This document shows, in pieces, positions 34,970-44,929 of a stretch of 64,000 nucleotides of DNA. The stretch comes from Conchocele bisecta (lineage: Eukaryota; Mollusca; Bivalvia; Lucinida; Thyasiridae). The DNA lies in NCBI GenBank assembly GCA_029237695.1, contig CM055273.1, positions 56,533,968 to 56,597,967 of the forward strand. Direction: 5' to 3'. Made by a program: the position numbers and the translations under genes. The notes beneath the pieces are model-generated. The model was given only the letters and a program-made list of their open reading frames with translations. It ran no database searches and had not been told where the DNA came from. Each line of letters starts with the position of its first letter. Positions within the stretch are counted from its first letter, which is position 1.

Positions 34970-35469
34970 NNNNNNNNNNNNNNNNNNNNNNNNNNNNNNN
35001 NNNNNNNNNNNNNNNNNNNNNNNNNNNNNNNNNNNNNNNNNNNNNNNNNNNNNNNNNNNNNNNNNNNNNNNNNNNNNNNNNNNNNNNNNNNNNNNNNNNN
35101 NNNNNNNNNNNNNNNNNNNNNNNNNNNNNNNNNNNNNNNNNNNNNNNNNNNNNNNNNNNNNNNNNNNNNNNNNNNNNNNNNNNNNNNNNNNNNNNNNNNN
35201 NNNNNNNNNNNNNNNNNNNNNNNNNNNNNNNNNNNNNNNNNNNNNNNNNNNNNNNNNNNNNNNNNNNNNNNNNNNNNNNNNNNNNNNNNNNNNNNNNNNN
35301 NNNNNNNNNNNNNNNNNNNNNNNNNNNNNNNNNNNNNNNNNNNNNNNNNNNNNNNNNNNNNNNNNNNNNNNNNNNNNNNNNNNNNNNNNNNNNNNNNNNN
35401 NNNNNNNNNNNNNNNNNNNNNNNNNNNNNNNNNNNNNNNNNNNNNNNNNNNNNNNNNNNNNNNNNNNNN
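34970..35469. other. Assembly gap (500 N)
   Basis: Exactly 500 N, a placeholder gap. The left flank is 29-bp minisatellite and the right flank is polymerase coding sequence, so unrelated material may have been joined here. Confidence 0.98.
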
Positions 35470-37420
35470 AAAGTACTGCTTGATGAGGTTCAGGTCGTAC
35501 CTGCTACAGTTGAACCCCACCACCGGGACTTGGTCAATCCATGAGATAATCTTTGCTTGCTGAGACTTCGATAACATATCTATGTCGGCCGGCAGATACT
35601 TCTTCCTCCTGATTGCCTTGCCTCTCATCTGCAGCTCGGTCACGAACTTCTCGACTAGCGTGTCGGGATCTCGTTCGCATAGGTGTGTGATCCCTTCATG
35701 CATCGTATCCCCCAACGACACCGATATAGGAACGTGCTCGACCTCGAAGGTCAGGTCTTTGGTGGGTCGCGTGCTTTTTGACTTGTTGAGATACGCCTCG
35801 AAGTCGTAGACTATCTGGTGGGGGTACAGAGTCGTCTCCTCCTCGCGTGGCGATTGTGGATAGTAGGTATTAATTTTATCAAAATTATCATTCAACCACT
35901 TACACTCCCACATCACCACCAGCTCGTAACCCGCCTTCCTTATTTTGGCGTCTTGAATTTTCGTCCTCTTGTACAGCGATCTCGCGTTACCTCTCATGCA
36001 ATGCCTCGGACACCCGTGCCAGTAGCATCCGTGAAACTGAAACACGGTCTCGGTCTCGTGACAGTAACCGTCGACCGGATCACCGGCCACCCACCTCTCA
36101 CCACCGTGACCGCAGTTGGCGTGATGTATGTGCTTTCCCACCCTCTCCTCTTCTCTGCTCAACCATTGAATCGACCTCACACTCGCTGACCCCTTAGGAT
36201 AGAACGTAGAACGCCTTCTCGTAGGCCGACTGTGGTCTCTCTACCCTCTTACCTGGACAGGTCACCACGGTCTTCCCACCCATGCAGGTGGTCGCGTGCC
36301 TGTGCATGTTACACGACTTTGTGAACCGTTGTTGACATCCGGTGCACCCGTACTCGTTCGTCATATTGCGGAGATTCGTTATGAGGAACGAGTGACCTCC
36401 AAACATTCCTATCGTCATTGTCTTCCCCCCAACCACGTCGTAATTTGCTGGAACCTTCATGAGGTACCACACTCCGTCGGCGGTGGGCTCGTAAACGCGA
36501 ATGCCCATCTTGAAGCGCTCTTCTACCTTCTTAATATCATCCAGGGGGATTCCCTTACTACCCGGTCCGTTATCGTGCCCGAGGTATTCGCGAGCCAGAG
36601 CTCGTGCCTTCCTACAACACCCGTCGGGTCTCCCTCCACGTTGGATGGCTATGCACCTAACACACAAGTAGTCGTCGTACGTGTCGACGGAATACATTCC
36701 CTTTTTCTGTCTTAACCAGTCTGGGAGTTTTCCCGCTCCCATGAGAAGTTGTTGAGCGTCGATGATCATCTTCACCTCGACCGATATCCAACGAACGAAG
36801 GTCCATTTTGTGTTTGGTCTATCGACTTTGTCGATGTCCATTCGACCTTTCTCTCTATCGGATATCCAACTCTCGGCTTTGGCGATCTCGTTTATCCACG
36901 GACTGCCCTTTGATTGTTTGTGATAGATCATAGTAGCGTCGGTCTCTATGTTCCTAATACGATACGAGTACGAATACCTCAGATAACATGCCGTGGTCAT
37001 CTCTGGGCGAATTTTATTCATTATGCGATTAGCGATCTCCCCGTCTACCCCCATCTCGAAAGTCCATACTATCTTCCTCCTACCCCTATCAACAGTTTCC
37101 CTAACTTCGGCTTCTTCGGCGAGAATCCTGGGACCCTCCTCCACCAAAGCTCTGGCGATATCTCTCCTCTTCTTGGGAGGTCCCCCCCTCCCCCCACCAA
37201 CCCTTGATAAATCTTATTGTAGTACGCCCTTGTATAGGGGTTTTCTACGTGCGCTGGGATCTTCTTTTACACGCTGCGCGTAAGCGGTGGCGCGCAGACT
37301 GGCCGTCGTCTCGTTCTCCAATTTCTCGGAGGGTTTTTCGGGGTCGGCGGGCAGTCGTCCGGTCGAAACCGCACGCCGCAGCCTCTCCTCGTAGACGACG
37401 GCTCGCGTGTCACTTATCCT
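35470..37420 (-). pseudogene. Family B DNA polymerase (protein-primed type), N-terminal part, broken
   Basis: Minus-strand coding sequence of a Polinton-like or adintovirus-like element. The downstream frame (from 36180) has an endonuclease-like GCYWHGCPRHC segment at residues 51-61, then the 3'-5' exonuclease: motif I YDFEAY (D126, E128) and motif II GFNCSRYD (N224, D229). It is cut by the gap, so exonuclease III and the polymerase palm are not seen. The upstream frame (36194-37147) carries a Cys2-His-Cys/His finger, CTGCQQRF with HRHATTC. Frames change near 36190 and near 37200, with stops at both, and a third stretch continues to ~37420. GC content is clearly higher than the flanks. The product would replicate the element's own DNA; this copy cannot encode it intact. 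Confidence 0.8.
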
Positions 37421-37424
37421 ATCT

Positions 37425-37970
37425 TGCTATATCTTTCTTGAGTCTAAAACCTCTTGGGGAAATTCCCCAACTCTTAGCTTGCTCTCTCATTTGCTTTATG
37501 GTAGGTAGGCTCTTATATGAGTATACCAATAGTATATCTTTATAATAGGGTTGCTAAGTTTATATTTTATTCGTATAATATATACAGAGTTGTTATACTT
37601 TAGAACTTATTGGATAACTGTCTTTAAAATACTGTCAGTTTATATTTTATTCGAAAAGTATGACGATTGCTGTATCGATTATCTTTATAGATTTCTTATC
37701 TTTAATAGGGTGTCAGTTTATATTTTATTCGTAATAAAAGTATGAAAGATTGTTGTAATATACTGAGTATATGGATAACTTGTCTTTAATAGGGTGTCAG
37801 TTTATATTTGTGACAGATTGTTGTAAATATACTGAGTATAACTTATGGATTTCTTATCTTTAATAGGGTGTCAGTTGTTATTTTATTCGTAATAAAAGTA
37901 TGACATATTGTTGTATATATATACTGAGTATAACATAGGGATTTTTATCTCTAATAGGGTGTATCTCTCA
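37425..37970. repeat. AT-rich tandem repeat beside polymerase relic
   Basis: TCTTTAATAGGGTGTCAG recurs near 37620 (variant), 37698, 37785 and 37857, with TTTATATTTTATTCG and GATTGTTGTAATATACTGAG between. Spacing is about 70-90 bp. Confidence 0.75.
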
Positions 37971-37994
37971 TGTCATAAATATATTGTCTCGCGG

Positions 37995-38103
37995 TAGTAG
38001 TATATAAGAGTCATAATGATTACAAGTTTCTTGTGGAAGCCACCACACGTAGTGGGTGGCTTCCATATAAACTTGTATCATTATGACTCTTATATACTAC
38101 TAT
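37995..38103. repeat. 109-bp palindrome
   Basis: Outer arms TAGTAGTATATAAGAGTCAT and ATGACTCTTATATACTACTA are perfectly inverted. An inner pair GGAAGCCACC / GGTGGCTTCC closes the stem, with small asymmetric bulges. It stands where an element end could be, 0.6 kb beyond the polymerase relic. Confidence 0.88.
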
Positions 38104-40560
38104 TCAGATGCGCGAAATGACCTTGTCAATAAACTGAAGCCATCACAGGCGCTCGGATTGTTCAACACAAATAATAGAGTCGCATTTCATCACACTATCG
38201 GATTATTTAATGATTAGGATGCATGTTTTGTTGAACGGGTATGTACTAAATAGGTTTTTGGATTTGTACGGAAATATATTTCGGCGTACTCGTTCGTTCT
38301 GCGGAACCTAAAATTATTCAAACTCTTAAGACAATGTTTCCTTTGTGAAGTGTATCGTACTGCATTTTCTGTGTAACTTCATTATAGATTAGTTGATGTT
38401 TTAAGTAAAATGGACACTGATTAATAATATCGATGGTTCAAGATGATTATTTAAAGCATGCGGTATGTAACTGTCAAAAAACAATGTTTCTGTTTTAAAT
38501 CATCATCATTTCGCTGTCCAATGTTGGATTTTATCGAGCCATTGACCTATGACTATGTAAACGATTCTGTAATTTGTCGGCATAAAGGACACAGTCAACT
38601 TATGAATAATATAGACGGTAAACCAGTCCTGGTACAGCTTAGCAACAAGGAGTAAATCCTCAGGACAACGGCATTGATTGTTATTATTATGACAGATAGA
38701 TAAATAAAACAGATGCTGCAGGAAAGGTATGTCTGTGCCAAACATTTTATTATATTATTTGCATGCTCTACACATGCAGGTTAAATTTTTTCTGTGTGCG
38801 ACTTGATGTGGGGGTGAGATAGATTTCGAAAGTGAAAGTAGACGGTTCCGTCAAAAAAGGGGAAATAACTCATGGAAATCAACCCGCATGACCCCGTGTT
38901 TGGCATGGATCTCGAACCGGCTTAGGTCACTGACTCCAGGAATGGAAGTAACAAAATTGATTTTGTTTTGTCGCAGGTAGTTTGCGATTGTCATGTTTGT
39001 GTGAATGTGGGTCTATGGGAAATCAATTGGTTGTCTGTTTCCTAAAATGGCGGAAACTACTTTTCATGAGACACGAGGTTAATTGTATCAGTGCGCGTGA
39101 AAAATAATATACTCAAATTAATACATGTCAGTTTATATTATATTAAATCAGATAAACATTTTGTAATATAAATGTCGTACAGAAAAATTAACAACACATG
39201 TATTACACTACACAATATAATGTTAGCTCACTATCAGAACTATTTTTCATGGCGTATAACTAGGTATAAATTACATGTGGAGCGGTCGATCATTGCGCTA
39301 AAAATATAACCTTCCTAACAAAATATTTATTATGAAACACGACCGTTAATATTTTATAAAATCACAAACTGTTTTTTTAAAAATAGAACTGTAGCTGAAA
39401 GAAAATGTAGCTGGCCAAAAATGTGAGTGACACGTTCATAATGCACCGCTCGCTTTGGAACTCTCTCAGTGGCGTAGCTAGAATCATGAAGCATGAAGTA
39501 CGTTCGTTGGTCGACAATTACTCATTTGCATAAATCATGTGAGGTCTTAAAAACCGTATAAGGACTATATCCAAGCAAATATGCTTGGATAAAAACCTGC
39601 CAAATGGATAGGTACAAAACCTTAAGGACCCGTTCTATACCTGATCATCGTTTGATTCAAAGATAATTGCTTCGTAAATATGATAGAATATATGTGAATA
39701 CTGCCTCGTTACTGTATCATATACGGCACATGCAGTGGCCAAATCGGCCATCTTTGTGTGTTCCAGCCATCAGCCAGTTTCATCTGTTCTGCCGTTTGAC
39801 AAATAACTCAAAATGTGAAGCAGAACATATGATATAAAGTAGCTAATCACATGTAGAAAAGCCAGGATAACGGACTCCTATCAATTATATTATACCAAAC
39901 TGTAAAATATGTCAGTTTTCTGGACAGGTTTGTGCCTGTGTTTTTTTACAGCATGAACCACCACCATTATAAATAACTCATACACAGAAAATCGCACAGT
40001 GTATCACTTTTACCTGGCAAACCACACAACACATACCATATATACCCACTACTGTACTCTGTTATTAGCTATCAAATCCAATGACATGTATGCAGTTACC
40101 TGAGTGTATTGTCCCTGGTGTCTACTCACCTACTATGCAAGTAAATATGGCTTTACCTATGGTATCATGTACAATAACATAGACGGCGCATCAGATTGAG
40201 AAGTTTACACATCAACATTTATTTTGATATTGATGGGAGAAATGCCCAGATATATCGTCTTTTGTATAATTTGCTGGCATAATATGTATAGCTTGCCGTT
40301 GTCATAGTGTCTATTATGTATTGCACCAAAATGAATATAACATATGATATTGTCTTGTTACTGTGTACTATATGGAGCATTGAGTTGCCATCTCCGCCAT
40401 CTTTGTATGTACAAGCCATCGTAAAGTTTAACCACCTTGTGCGTTCGACACATACAGCAAATAATATGACAGTAAACCAAATAAAATCTGGTGCAATACA
40501 TAATAGACAGATGTGACAACGCCAAGCTATAAATATAATGCCTGTACAAAAGACGAGATA
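38104..40560. other. Intergenic/intronic stretch, no gene recognised
   Basis: Mostly unique AT-rich sequence. Diverged copies of the 8900-9260 repeat lie at 39640-39830 and 40330-40510. Open frames here lack domains and good splice signals. Confidence 0.45.
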
Positions 40561-40669
40561 CACTCCCGCCTGCGATTCTCTTACCAAGAATTGCAATCCA
40601 GCGGTCCTTGAATTGCAATTCGTCCCCTCTGAAATTGCAGGCTAATTGCGGTCCAATCGCGGTCCCGTT

Positions 40670-40790
40670 TTTGCGGTCATTCTTTCGCGATACTGTTTGT
40701 GCAGTCATTCTTTCGCGGTCCAGTTTGTGCGGTCATTCTTTCGCGATACCGTTTGTGCGGTCATTCTTTCGCTATTTGCGGTAAAAACTT
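40670..40790. repeat. 28-bp minisatellite (~4 copies)
   Basis: The unit GCGGTCATTCTTTCGCG plus about 11 variable bases (ATACTGTTTGT) is repeated four times. GC-rich island in AT-rich sequence. Confidence 0.85.
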
Positions 40791-41119
40791 AGCGTTACGG
40801 CGTATATACACCTCAATTCTACTATTTATATATTTTATTGGATTTTAAATGGCTGAATACAGATAGGAAAATATATGGGCAGCGCTCTGTGAAAACCGGC
40901 CTTAATGACAACATTTTCAATTTGCATTTTTTTACATTTTCTGATGCGGACACCTTTCAAAAACAATATTCTGAAAAGAAAATGCAATTATATTTAATAG
41001 TTTTTGTTTTATCTCACTTTTTGTAGCACCATGTGAATCACGCACGAAAAAAATAAAAACGTAACGTCATCGAGAAAATGACGTTATTGAAACGGCGACG
41101 TTTGTACAATGCAACTCAA

Positions 41120-41235
41120 CAACCTACAGTAGAAATCACAGGTGGAAGACTCGGACCTATGACACCAAAAAAATGCCTATTAAAAAAAAATCCCATTACC
41201 CCACCCACTTGGTCTCGTACAGTACTATACGTTAA
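41120..41235. repeat. Single arm of the 48.6-49.0 kb palindrome
   Basis: CAGGTGGAAGACTCGGACCT and ACCCCACCCACTTGGTCTC match the left arm of the palindrome at 48564-48972. The partner arm is absent. Confidence 0.75.
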
Positions 41236-41848
41236 TTCAAGGTGAGCATAAATAGCGCTATTATAGAAAGAGCCCTCTTTTTTTCCGGCTCGCACAAACA
41301 CAATAAACATCGATTAAATGTATGAAATATGTCTCTGGCAATCGATAAAGGTATTAGGTGTGTGAATATACTCACTTCAAATCGCAGTTTCAAGTATTTA
41401 TTGAGTTATTCGCGTTTTGATTACCCCATCCAAAGCGAAAGTTGCGTGTACGAAAGAATCTCACACAGAATCGGAGGCCGTCCGGCTGGATTATCGGACA
41501 TATTTGGCCGATAGCTGATCGCCAGCTCAAACTAAAGTCGTGCACCATGATCATATACATTAGAGACTCCAACCATACAAAGTTCGTCCAATTGTGATCG
41601 TTCGCCGATCTAAAAAACACTTTTTTCTAATGTTATTGACTTTCTTTCATGATTCGCGTACTATCAGATTATGTCTTCCGGAAACCCTGAAAAGGGAAAG
41701 TCCTCGCGTCTATTTTTAGGTTTAACCAATCAGAGATGTTCTTACATAGACGCTTCGGTGGTTGTATTATGGAAGATAGTGCATTGACCCAGTTCCAGAT
41801 AATGAACGAAATTATAGAAAAAAGTGCTTTTTAGATCCTAAGCCTCGG

Positions 41849-42558
41849 AATTCCTACGCGTTTCCTAGCCTTGCCTGATAAACTTGATATCAAAATACAC
41901 TAGCCTGGTATTCTTTATATATGGGCATGCTCTCAGGTCTAGCTATGTCCCGGCTACTTTATGTTTGACCCTGTTTACATAATTGAGGGAAAATTCTGAA
42001 TATTTTTCTTATTTCTCCTTCAAAGTATATATGCTTATATGGTGTGACCACTCATTTGTAATCATAATATAACCAAAATAACTGTCCATAAAGAAGTATA
42101 ATATTGATATATTGGGTTATATTTTCGCATTGAAATATTTAAACCTGCAAGTGTACTCCACCATCTAGTAAAATGGACTAAGACCGATCTCAACCAATCA
42201 ACGTAGAGATGACATAGACTATCCTACGCAAACTAATTTTTGTGGACAAAAATGAATTCTGTCCCACAAAACTGAATTTTCTTCACAAAACTCAATTCTG
42301 TCTTACAAAATTGAATCCTTTATAACAAAAATGAATTTTGTATACGAAACGTATGCAGAATTGAATTTTGTGACACAGAATTGAATTGAATTTTGTGACA
42401 CGAATTGAATTTTTTGTGAATTGAATTTTGTGACACAGAATTGACAGAATTGAATTTTGTGACACAGAATTGAATTTTGTGATTTTTAGTGTTACAAAAC
42501 TCAATTTTGTACACATAATTAACCTGTCCTGCATGGCGCCCCGTACTGGCGCCCCGTA
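41849..42558. mobile_element. Half of a foldback element (inverted copy of 52249-52905)
   Basis: Read backwards it matches 52249-52905: the TGATAAACTTGATATCAA arm, the AAAGTATATATGCTTATATG segment, AGACCGATCTCAACCAATCA, then the GAATTGAATTTTGTGACACA minisatellite, ending TGGCGCCCCGTA (42534-42545). A second TGGCGCCCCGTA follows at once (42547-42558), as if the two ends had been brought together and the middle lost. Confidence 0.8.
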
Positions 42559-42572
42559 GATCCTGATAGGTC

Positions 42573-42648
42573 TTTTTGCGACAAGTGTACATCCAGATCA
42601 GCCTGTGCAGATGCACAGGCTGATCTGGATGTACACTTGTCGCAAAAA
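42573..42648. repeat. Perfect 37-bp inverted repeat with 2-nt loop
   Basis: TTTTTGCGACAAGTGTACAT and the next 17 bases are exactly inverted in 42612-42648, with only GA between. The TCCAGATCAGCCTGTGCA part is the dispersed GATCAGCCTG motif seen elsewhere in the window. Confidence 0.97.
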
Positions 42649-42674
42649 AAAAATATAAACCCCATCTCCAGTCA

Positions 42675-42908
42675 CAATTGAGACACGCCACACGATTGTG
42701 TACCTTCTGACAACTGCGTTATTTCATGAAATACATTTACAAATTTTCCAAAAATGAAGTAAAAAGTTGACAACAATTTCAGCATGTACTCTAAAATTTG
42801 TGTCAACTTCTGAAGTCATTTGCGGAAAATATCCCATTTTCTGTAAATATATTTCATGAAAAATCGTGCATGTTCTTAGGTACAAAATCGCATGGCGTGT
42901 CTCAATTG
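42675..42908. mobile_element. Palindromic MITE (CAATTGAGACACGCCA family), copy 3
   Basis: Exact 16-bp inverted ends CAATTGAGACACGCCA and TGGCGTGTCTCAATTG, 234 bp. It is the best-preserved copy. Its right end lies 21 bp from the donor site of the exon at 42930-43123. Confidence 0.88.
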
Positions 42909-42929
42909 ATGGACATATACATTACGCAC

Positions 42930-43123
42930 CATTGCTGGGTATGGTTCAGTATTGAGGCACGCATTGACGGCGAATGCCTTGCGGTTCTTTTTCTTTAACA
43001 GTTTGTAGTTTGAGGGGTCTGCTTCCACCAAGAGACCGTTCCATCGGCGGACCTTCTCAAAGAATAAGGTATTCGACTGGTCTCACCATCCAGAGCACCA
43101 CACTCGATATAGAAGCCATCATT
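42930..43123 (-). CDS. FkbM-methyltransferase / Star-like protein, exon 2, with 1-bp frame error
   Basis: Acceptor CATTCCAG, donor GTGCGT. The first 16 codons read NDGFYIECGALDGETS, the SAM-binding-type start of FkbM-like domains. After two bases the reading continues one frame over as NTLFFEKVRRWNGLLVEADP and SNYKLLKKKNRKAFAVNACL. The two halves are the family's consecutive motifs, so one base is missing after CG near 43074-43075. With it the exon would be 195 bp, phase 0 at both ends, fitting exon 1. The loss is either an assembly error or a true mutation. Downstream exons were not found. Confidence 0.85.
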
Positions 43124-43174
43124 CTGGAATGAAAATATTTCATGTTTGAAGATGAAAATGAAAATATGCGCTTC

Positions 43175-43869
43175 AGGCACATACTCACTCAGTGGGCACA
43201 AAATGATATTTATAGGAATTAAATAAGTGTATAATTGTGTCGCTATTCCACCATTTCTAAAGATTACGAGTGCCCACTATACATATATAATCATTTAGTA
43301 ATATTTATTTTTCTGTAGTGACTCGCGGTGGTATCGGTCTATTTTCATATACAAAAAATGAGGCATTATATTTTTTAATATTCTTTATACTAATTAAATG
43401 CGTCACCTGAACAAATTTCGACAGATTATAAAGTAAGATCATTGCACATCAAAAAATAAAATACAAAGAATAAGTTGTAATGTCCGTTAACATTTTACGG
43501 AAACACGGTTATCGCCCCTGATATCAGTGTGGAAATTTACGTCTGGATATAATAAAATGTATAATAGTGCAAATAATTAATGTCAGGTGGTCGGATTAGC
43601 TCAGTAGGTAGAGCGTCGGACTGCGGATCGGGAGACCCCGGGTTCGATTCCTTGTCCTTGGACAAGACAACTTCGTGCTAGCATATCGGATGAGGACATA
43701 AATAGTCGGTCCCCCCGACATGCAAGGTCATCGAGGCAGTGCCGTCGTTAAATCAAAGCATTTACATTTACAATACATACGTGAATGTATGTTTATTTTG
43801 CCAGAAAATGTATCGGATGATGTCTCTGATATAAAGGAAAGTTTGTGCGTAATGAGTGGACATGTAGCT
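43175..43869. mobile_element. TTAA-type TIR element with SINE inside
   Basis: The left end AGGCACATACTCACTCAG and right end ATGAGTGGACATGTAGCT are eroded versions of the AGGTACATGCCCAC TIR. TTAA is kept on the right (43870-43873) but not the left. Content matches 26050-26182 plus 30156-30433. A SINE interrupts it at 43590-43775. It starts 52 bp from the acceptor of exon 2. Confidence 0.82.
43590..43775 (+). mobile_element. tRNA-derived SINE
   Basis: The head resembles a tRNA: A box TAGCTCAGTAGGTAGAGCG, an anticodon arm that does not pair well, and B box GGGTTCGATTCC. The body has CGGATGAGGACATAAATAG and GTCATCGAGGCAGTGCC. The head is not a convincing working tRNA because the acceptor and anticodon stems are mismatched. 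Confidence 0.7.
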
Positions 43870-44164
43870 TTAAATGAGTTGACATTCACTGTTTGATATA
43901 TTGACCATATCTTTGTTCAGGCAATCAACTAATTTTGCAATTATCAACGGCATAAAATATAGTGTGTATAAAATAAATGTATTTAAATAATCAAATATAT
44001 ATTAAGCGATCATTATATGCAAACGGTAGTTACGTTCAATATGTTTGATCAAAGACGAGGTATTTAGAAAATATAATATTTATCTAACAATGTACTGACA
44101 TGAATGTACGGTTTGATGATTATACTCGAATCAACTTGTATACTTCACACCAATGTAACCCTTA

Positions 44165-44765
44165 TACTATAGGCCGATACAATACGTAATAAGAAACTTT
44201 TGAGCATTTCTTTCGCCATTTTCTTCATTTCTTCTCGAAAATATACATTGTCACCACTCATCTGAACCGTCTCGACGAGACGGTTCAGATGAGTGATAAC
44301 AATATATATTTTTATAGAGAAATAAACAAAGTAATTAAATATTTTTTAATAGCACCCTCTATAATTTAACCCGTATACCGCCGGATACAATACAGTAATA
44401 AGAAACTTTTGAGCATTTCTTTCGCCATTTTCTTCATTTCTTCTCGAAAATATACATTGTCACCACTCATCTGAACCGTCTCGACGAGACGGTTCAGATG
44501 AGTGATAACAATATATATTTTTATAGAGAAATAAACAAAGTAATTAAATATTTTTTAATAGCACCCTCTATAATTTAACCTTATACCGCCGGATACAATA
44601 CAGTAATAAAAAACTTTTGAGCATTTTTTTCCCGCCAATTTCTTTATTTCTTCTCGAAAGTATATATTGTCACCACTCATCTGAAGCGTCTCATGTTGTG
44701 GTTTTTTATAGAGAAATAAACAAAATAATCATGTTTTTTAATAGCACCCTCTCTATGTGTAGCCC
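44165..44765. repeat. Triplicated 208-bp unit with internal palindrome
   Basis: GAGCATTTC recurs at 44202, 44411 and 44619 (209 and 208 bp). The first two units are almost identical and each holds a 70-bp ACCACTCATCTGAACCGTCT palindrome (44240-44309, 44450-44518). The third keeps only one arm. Confidence 0.9.
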
Positions 44766-44929
44766 ACTCCCATATGTTCAGTTAAAACATGTAATTTTCA
44801 CATAGTAAAGTCATTTCAAACATAACAAGAGTTGTCAGAAGACAACAAAGCTCGCCTGTTGGCAGCCTTCACTCAAACTTGGCACAGTTGTATAACAAAC
44901 ATGAATATTATATAACTTGACCTTGGGTT

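Noticed and set aside
33902..35563. 553-codon open frame on the plus strand
   Set aside because: It is the 29-bp minisatellite read through all frames, then 500 N, then the antisense of the polymerase relic.
43590..43662. Functional tRNA gene
   Set aside because: A and B boxes are good but acceptor and anticodon stems do not pair, and a SINE body follows directly.
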